Source: Lineus longissimus (lineage: Eukaryota; Nemertea; Pilidiophora; Heteronemertea; Lineidae). From it: a DNA stretch of 64,000 bases. Below are positions 59,411 through 64,000 of this stretch, in pieces. Position numbers and translations under genes: made by a program. The notes under the pieces were generated by a model. That model worked only from the letters and a program-made list of their open reading frames with translations, was not told where the DNA came from and ran no database searches. Within the stretch, counting starts at the first letter, position 1, and the number at the start of each line of letters is the position of its first letter. The stretch covers positions 15,331,501-15,395,500 of the forward strand of contig NC_088308.1 of assembly GCF_910592395.1 (NCBI RefSeq), written 5' to 3'.

Positions 59411-59599
59411 AATGTAGAGATGCTCTGCAGTTATTCCGTCTCAAACTGAGCTAAAATGGTTTCCAAGATGGTTGTTTTCCAAAATTAAAAAAAAAACGAA
59501 GAGGCCTTTGGGCGAGAGAGCTTTGCTTGGTTGAAGTTGAAAGTTGCAACATAGGGTTAATCATATTACATGTAGTTGCGATGGTTCCTTCGACAGTCA

Positions 59600-60085
59600 C
59601 AACCCAGTAGACAACCAGTAACTGCAGTCTGAACCTTCACCTGGAATTCGCTTAAGTTCAGCATGAGACAAACCAGTCCATTTGATGCATGGTCTAGGAC
59701 ATAAGACAACTATGCAGACCTTTGTATCAATTCCTTTGAAGTGCAGGATGTGAGAAACCAGTCCAGTCGATGCATGATCACAACCTTGGGGCAACCAGTA
59801 AGAGCTGTCTTGACCTTTAATCCAGGACAACCTACCAGTTTCAAAGTGAAAGTTGAGGAGCAGTCTAGACCTCTACATTAAATCATTTGAAGTGCAGGTT
59901 GAGACAAACTAAGCCCAGTAGTTGCATGCTCAGAAACAGCCTGGACCTTTACATCAATTCCTTTAAAGTTTAGTTTGGTTGTGACAAACTAGTCCAGTGA
60001 ACATGGTCCAGCCTAAGTTGGTACAACCAGTAATTGCCGTCTCGACAACCAACCAGTTTCAAAGTGCAAGTCGAGGCAAGTCCTA
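59600..60085 (+). repeat. Degenerate tandem repeat
   Basis: The phrase GACAAACCAGTCCAGT-GATGCATG recurs near 59666, 59754, 59903 and 59985. It alternates with CCTTTACATCAATTCCTTTG, AAGTGCAGGTTGAG and CAACCAGTAACTGC. Spacing is irregular, about 80-150 bp. Confidence 0.55.
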
Positions 60086-60299
60086 AGAGTATGATTTTCT
60101 TAGCCAGCATTGATAGCGAGTAAAAACTTAACAGTTACACTGATATTTTTGTAAACTAACTGTCACATACTGGGTTTTTTATTTAATCTATTTAGAGTTA
60201 AGTTTTACAGGGAAATAGAATGAAATACTAGAATCAACTGGTTCTTCTGATGACAGTGCGGGTGAGCACTGATGTTGGATGGGAGTTGCAAAGTGCTCG

Positions 60300-60405
60300 T
60301 TTGGTTCTATGAGTATGAGTGTAGCTCAGCTCCTCTCTCTCGTTCATCTGTGATGTGGTCACCGAATTGTTGAAACGCAGCTGTCAATCATCCCTGTAAA
60401 ACATG
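60300..60405 (+). other. Candidate first exon ending in ATG before a splice donor
   Basis: A pyrimidine-rich stretch (CTCCTCTCTCTCGTTC) is followed about 60 bases later by AAAACATG directly joined to GTGAGTAT, a strong splice-donor match. This could be a 5' untranslated exon with the start codon as its last bases. No second exon was recognised, so the call is weak. Confidence 0.2.
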
Positions 60406-61489
60406 GTGAGTATACATTTTAATGTTTTTTGCCAAGTTTTAAGGAGCTCTTAAGCGAGCTATATGGTTAAAGAGTGTGTGTGTATACCGTATACGCCGAT
60501 GCACAGCAATTTACCTGGGGAGAGATTTTCTTTATCAAAAAACAATATAGCGGGACCGATTATTTTTACACAGAGTAGCTGTTCGGTTGGAGATTTCATC
60601 AAAATAGGGGGAATCAAAGTGTGATGATACTCTGGTGCGAATCGAAATGTATTAAACAACAATTTGCATCGCTGCCAGAGATTATTTTTCTCTTTCCACG
60701 AATAAATCGTGCTTTGAACTGGCAAAAGTCTGCAAAAGATTTCGAGTCTGCTAACTTTTCGTAGTACCAACATGATCAGTCCGGGGCTGCCTGTTTCGAC
60801 AACGATTTCGTCAATGTCATGGCGTGTGGGAGGATGTAGACAGTCTGGTCCCATTTATAAGGCAATAATATTGAAATTACATTGGTCTCAATGTTTACTT
60901 CCCCGTTTCCATGACAAAATCCTACCGTGAAACCTGAAACCACTTGTCCACAACACAAGCCATTTCAACTTTCCGTAGAAAGTGCATTCGCACTAACTCA
61001 AACACACACACTACCCTCAAACTATTCACGCTTATTAGACAAACCCTACACTTGGGTCTTGGGATCATTATGCTTATCTCCGGGCACAAGTACCTATCCT
61101 TTTTATTTAGTTTCCTTCCCACATTCTCCCCACCTATTTTCTATACTGCGTCAGCGTCTATTGGGTCAACTGCCATGATGGCATCATCCCAAATATATCC
61201 CCCCTCTCCCAACCACTAACTACTCACCATCATTGACATTGTGTGCTAGCCAACTGCTTCTTCGGTCAACTGCCATTATCCTAACTATATACCCCCCCCC
61301 CCCCCCATCACCACCACCACCCGGGTCATCCCACTCATCAGCCCTATTAACGAAGAGCTCCCTACCAAGGCCTTCTCCATATTATAATACAACACCCAAC
61401 AACAACTGATAAGGTGCTAATAATAATTATTTATCAAGGTAAGGTTAGCAAGTGCTAATTATCAAGGAAAATCACTGTACATTTCTACT
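60406..61489. other. Non-coding sequence with a C-run
   Basis: A C-run of about 16 lies near 61290, followed by CACCACCACC. The minus frame 60459-60854 shows no domain. Nothing else recognised. Confidence 0.4.
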
Positions 61490-61866
61490 GCGGTGACTTG
61501 AGACACAAAAAACAATCTTAAAATGGTTGATAACGTTGGTGACATGTTTAACGAAGTTCAGGCAATTACTCTCAGTGGAGGTTTACCCAATGAGTTGTGT
61601 CTGGGTGATTTTGAGCCATTAAGATGTGTTTAAAGTGCACATTGTGACAAAAAGTTCAGTCTGAATACAGTAATCTGACTGAAGGTAGTCTGCCATTTTT
61701 GCCAGATGCCAAGTGCGCAGATCATAACTGCGCAACTGGGACGTTGCTCCAGATGCCGATGTATTGCCTTGACCAGTGAAAATTCAAACACGACTGGCAA
61801 TGTGCAAACTTACATTTTTACTCAATACCGCCAACTGGTGACATAAATTATATAAAAACCTCAATA
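61490..61866 (+). repeat. F2 repeat copy, truncated by the DIRS element
   Basis: Matches 26470-26620 on its left and 25010-25115 on its right (GGCAATGTGCAAACTTACA, CGCCAACTGGTGACAT, AAACCTCAATAT). Where the relative continues TATGCAGACC, this copy switches at 61866/61867 to the DIRS terminal repeat. Confidence 0.65.
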
Positions 61867-62215
61867 TTTCCATTTCCTGTGGAAATGTCATTTTAATAGT
61901 TCATACCTACCCAGGTCAGACTTTTGCATGTGTACTCCATTCGGACACACCCGAGGAAGAAATAATCTATTTATAATAGAACCTCTTAGCTAGTTCGCTT
62001 AGCTACACCTAGGCGGCGCCCCTATACAGCCTCTGCCTCGTGTGAGCCGCCATCACTTAGTACTTATTACTCGAGCGCACCGAGTAAGTCCCGTTGCTGT
62101 GGGAACAGGCAGGGCGGGTAGTCTGACCTGGGTAGGTATGAACTAATAAAATGACAATTCCACAGGAAATGGAAATTTTATGTCGTTCATACTCTACCCA
62201 GGTCAGACTTTTGCA
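61867..62215 (-). repeat. DIRS-type 3' terminal repeat and internal complementary region
   Basis: 61867-61922 is an inverted match to 62120-62175 (56 bp, two mismatches), starting with the hairpin CATTTCC-TGT-GGAAATG. 61899-61928 is also a direct match to 62185-62215 (one indel). So 62120-62215 holds two abutting segments, one complementary and one identical to the terminal repeat. That is the layout expected of the internal complementary region that DIRS elements use to circularise. Read on the minus strand it lies downstream of the recombinase, as expected. The outer end at 61867 is confirmed by the interrupted F2 repeat, without target duplication. A 309-bp MITE with 56-bp ends is the alternative. 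Confidence 0.65.
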
Positions 62216-62726
62216 ACGAATACCAACAACCAAAGGAAGGAGGGTAAATGGTGACTTACCATGTAGTGAAGTGAACTGTCTCCAAGCTGCGCAGCAGAAC
62301 CCAACGGGTGAGACCAGGGGACCCAGAAAAAGAATGCTTGGGTGAGACCCGGGCTAGAGGTCAACAGGCCCTTTGACAACAAAGGGAAGCATAACTGGGA
62401 AAACACATACCCTCCTAGACGGGGACAAAACCACCCCAACACGGTATAAGCTCAGCACATATCGTCAAGAGACACAATGTGGAAAAAATTCTTTTTTTTT
62501 TTTACAAGAAGGAGAGCACGCCCCAGAATAACATGGAGCGGCCTCACTGACTAATTCTCAAAAGTCCTAGACGGCTGAACCCTAGGACAGCTGGACGGGG
62601 CGAACGCGCAGGCCCGAAGACCCGGCGACAGTCTATAGAACAACCCCCCCCCACCGCTTAAAAAGGAGGGAGGACAAGACAGCCAGCAGGAGAGAAAATC
62701 GACGAGTGGTCTAGGCAGGGAAACAC
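62216..62726 (-). other. Untranslated part of the DIRS-type element
   Basis: Between the recombinase stop and the complementary region. Contains T/A and C runs (62489-62503, 62643-62652). No frame with a domain. Confidence 0.4.
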
Positions 62727-63790
62727 CTAGACCACGTGCTGAGCGGCGACAATTGGACCAAGAGACAGCATACCGTCTGTTAACCTGGAACAATCGCGCA
62801 TAAAATACTGGGAGAATGTAGAGTGAGGACTCCACGTAGCCGCATCTAAAACCTCGTTCAGTGCCACTCCCTTATACTCGGCCCACGAAGTAGAAATGGC
62901 CCGAATCTTGTGGGCCATAATGACGCCTAGGTGAAGAAGCTCTGGAGAAACGAGTGTCATAGAATAAGCCATCCGGATGGTGGCTACTAACCATCTGGCG
63001 ACCGTGGCTGCAGCTATCTCCCTAGTAAACCCCTCTCTATAAGACGAAAAGAGGCACTTCCTGCCTTGGCGAACAGCAGGCTCCTTAGTCTTATTAGAAT
63101 AGAACTTCAACGCCCGAACAGGACAGAGAGTTCTGTCCGGGAGGTCTCTAGAGACCGTAGCGGATAACGAGGGGATAAAAACCGGGCGCCTGGAGGTGTG
63201 CGCCTGGTTTTTAGCCAGAAAGCCTGGGACAAATTCTAGGACCGCGCCGCTCTCAGTGAAAGCCAATTTATCAAAGGCTAAAGCATGGAGCTCAGACCGC
63301 CGCTGTCCCGTGGCCAAAGCCACCAGGAAAACGGTCTTAAAGGTCAGATGTTTAAAATCTGCCTGATGCATGGGTTCAAATGGAAATTTCATGAGAGCCC
63401 TTAAGACCACCGAGAGGTCCCACTTGGGGGAGAGCTGAATGGAGCGAGGACGCCCCAAAGACATATTGCGAAGCAACGATGAAACAGCGTCATCCCAAGA
63501 CGGTTGCACGATTCAGTCAGCTTTAAGGTGACCGAAACGGCGGAGCGATAACCTTTCACTCCCTGAACCGAAAACTTCCGGACTGAGAATAGAAAATTCA
63601 AGAAGTCGAGGAAGTTGGGAAGAGAGGGAGCGACCGGAGAAACTCCGTGCTCCCGACACCAGTCTCGAAAGACAGCCCACTTGCTATCGTATGAATCAAG
63701 GGTAGACGGTCTCCTAGGTTGGGCGACTTTACGGATAACGTCTTCCGAAAAGCCTCTCTCTCGGAGGAAATACCCGACAGCCTCCAGGCG
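62727..63790 (-). pseudogene. DIRS-type tyrosine recombinase, one frameshift
   Basis: The N-terminal core-binding part lies in the frame of 63946-63401 (LRERGFSEDVIRKVA, PSTLDSYDSKWAVFRDWC, FSVQGVKGYRSAVSVTL). A frameshift near 63515 leads to a 260-codon frame (63509-62727) with the catalytic domain. The tyrosine recombinase residues are all present: Arg in ATGQRRSELHAL (70-71), His200 and Arg203 in AHKIRAIS, Trp226, and the nucleophile Tyr235 in FSQYFMRD. The family joins element circles to chromosomal DNA with no target duplication. The HxxR, W and Y spacing and the LTFKTVFLVALATGQRRSEL phrase match DIRS recombinases. Apart from the frameshift, it looks recent. Confidence 0.8.
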
Positions 63791-64000
63791 TGAAGCCTGT
63801 AAAAAGAAGGGTCTTGAGGATAGACCCGGCCGATCGGGTGATAAAGCAGACGGTCCCACGCCGGCAGGCGGCGGGGGTGATCCGTCAGCAGCTCCAGCAG
63901 AACCGGGAACCAGGCCTGGTTCGGCCAGCACGGTGCTATCAGACAAAGTCTGACCCGTGAACTGGCCACCTTGTTGAGTACAGGAAGCAACAGAGGGGTT
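63765..64000 (-). pseudogene. C-terminal end of the DIRS-type RNase H region (partial)
   Basis: In a different frame from the recombinase start, the minus strand from about 63990 reads PVLNKVASSRVRLCLIAPCW, then PNQAWFPVLLELL, then LHAWRLSG. This is the usual end of the DIRS RT/RNase H polyprotein (a WPxQxWFPxLLELL motif followed by AWRLSG). The switch to the recombinase phase falls at about 63765. The rest of RT/RNase H lies beyond the window edge. Confidence 0.65.

Overview
This is a eukaryotic, almost certainly metazoan, window made mostly of transposable elements. There are spliced exons with GT/AG borders, a bromodomain, CR1/L2-group LINEs, a Ty3/gypsy-type LTR retrotransposon, a DIRS-type tyrosine-recombinase retrotransposon, many non-autonomous DNA elements with inverted ends, and trinucleotide/tetranucleotide microsatellites inside repeats. 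The mixture (DIRS, CR1/L2, and Helentron-like elements with CGT or GATG microsatellites near their ends) suggests a marine invertebrate. I cannot name the species. No operons, bacterial genes, rRNA or convincing tRNA genes are visible.

Layout. 0-7.3 kb: non-coding sequence with degraded repeats, an element with CCCCTCAGCC ends, and two direct copies of a GAGACAAGACCAC-ended element in a composite-like arrangement. 7.3-9.4 kb: gag and the start of protease of a gypsy-type element. 10.4-11.2 kb: three coding exons of a host bromodomain gene, the only convincing host gene. 11.3-12.4 kb: first of three near-identical 1.13-kb Helentron-like elements (others at 19.9-21.0 and 32.3-33.4 kb). 13.2-14.8 kb: integrase part of a gypsy-type pol, followed at once by a 405-bp MITE. 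15.4-17.0 and 31.6-35.2 kb: two copies of one long repeat, the second carrying the third Helentron-like element. 19.8-21.6 kb: an inverted-repeat element with a Helentron-like element nested in it. 22.7-23.7 kb: a Mutator-like element with a perfect 9-bp target duplication. 25-28 kb: nested repeats. 35.3-36.4 kb and 46.0-47.0 kb: tandem ~300-bp monomers. 40.0-41.4 kb: a degenerate ~110-bp satellite. 43.9-44.9 kb and 51.8-55.0 kb: LINE remnants on the minus strand. 55.2-58.9 kb: a foldback element with 21-bp repeats in its arms, then an element with a 680-bp near-perfect tandem duplication. 61.9-64.0 kb: the 3' end of a DIRS-type element (RNase H end, recombinase, internal complementary region, terminal repeat) on the minus strand, cut by the window edge.

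How the parts relate. Several insertions can be dated relative to each other because a sister copy without the insertion lies in the same window. Most informative are the Helentron-like copy at 32262-33391 (empty site at about 16131), the nested element at 19787-21630 (empty relative at about 19272-19310), and the DIRS end at 61867 (uninterrupted relative at about 25107). A 29-bp core with three nuclear-receptor-type AGGTCA half-sites recurs at 17 places in the ~301-bp monomers. It is the most intriguing non-coding signal here. All retrotransposon reading frames except the single gag ORF are broken.
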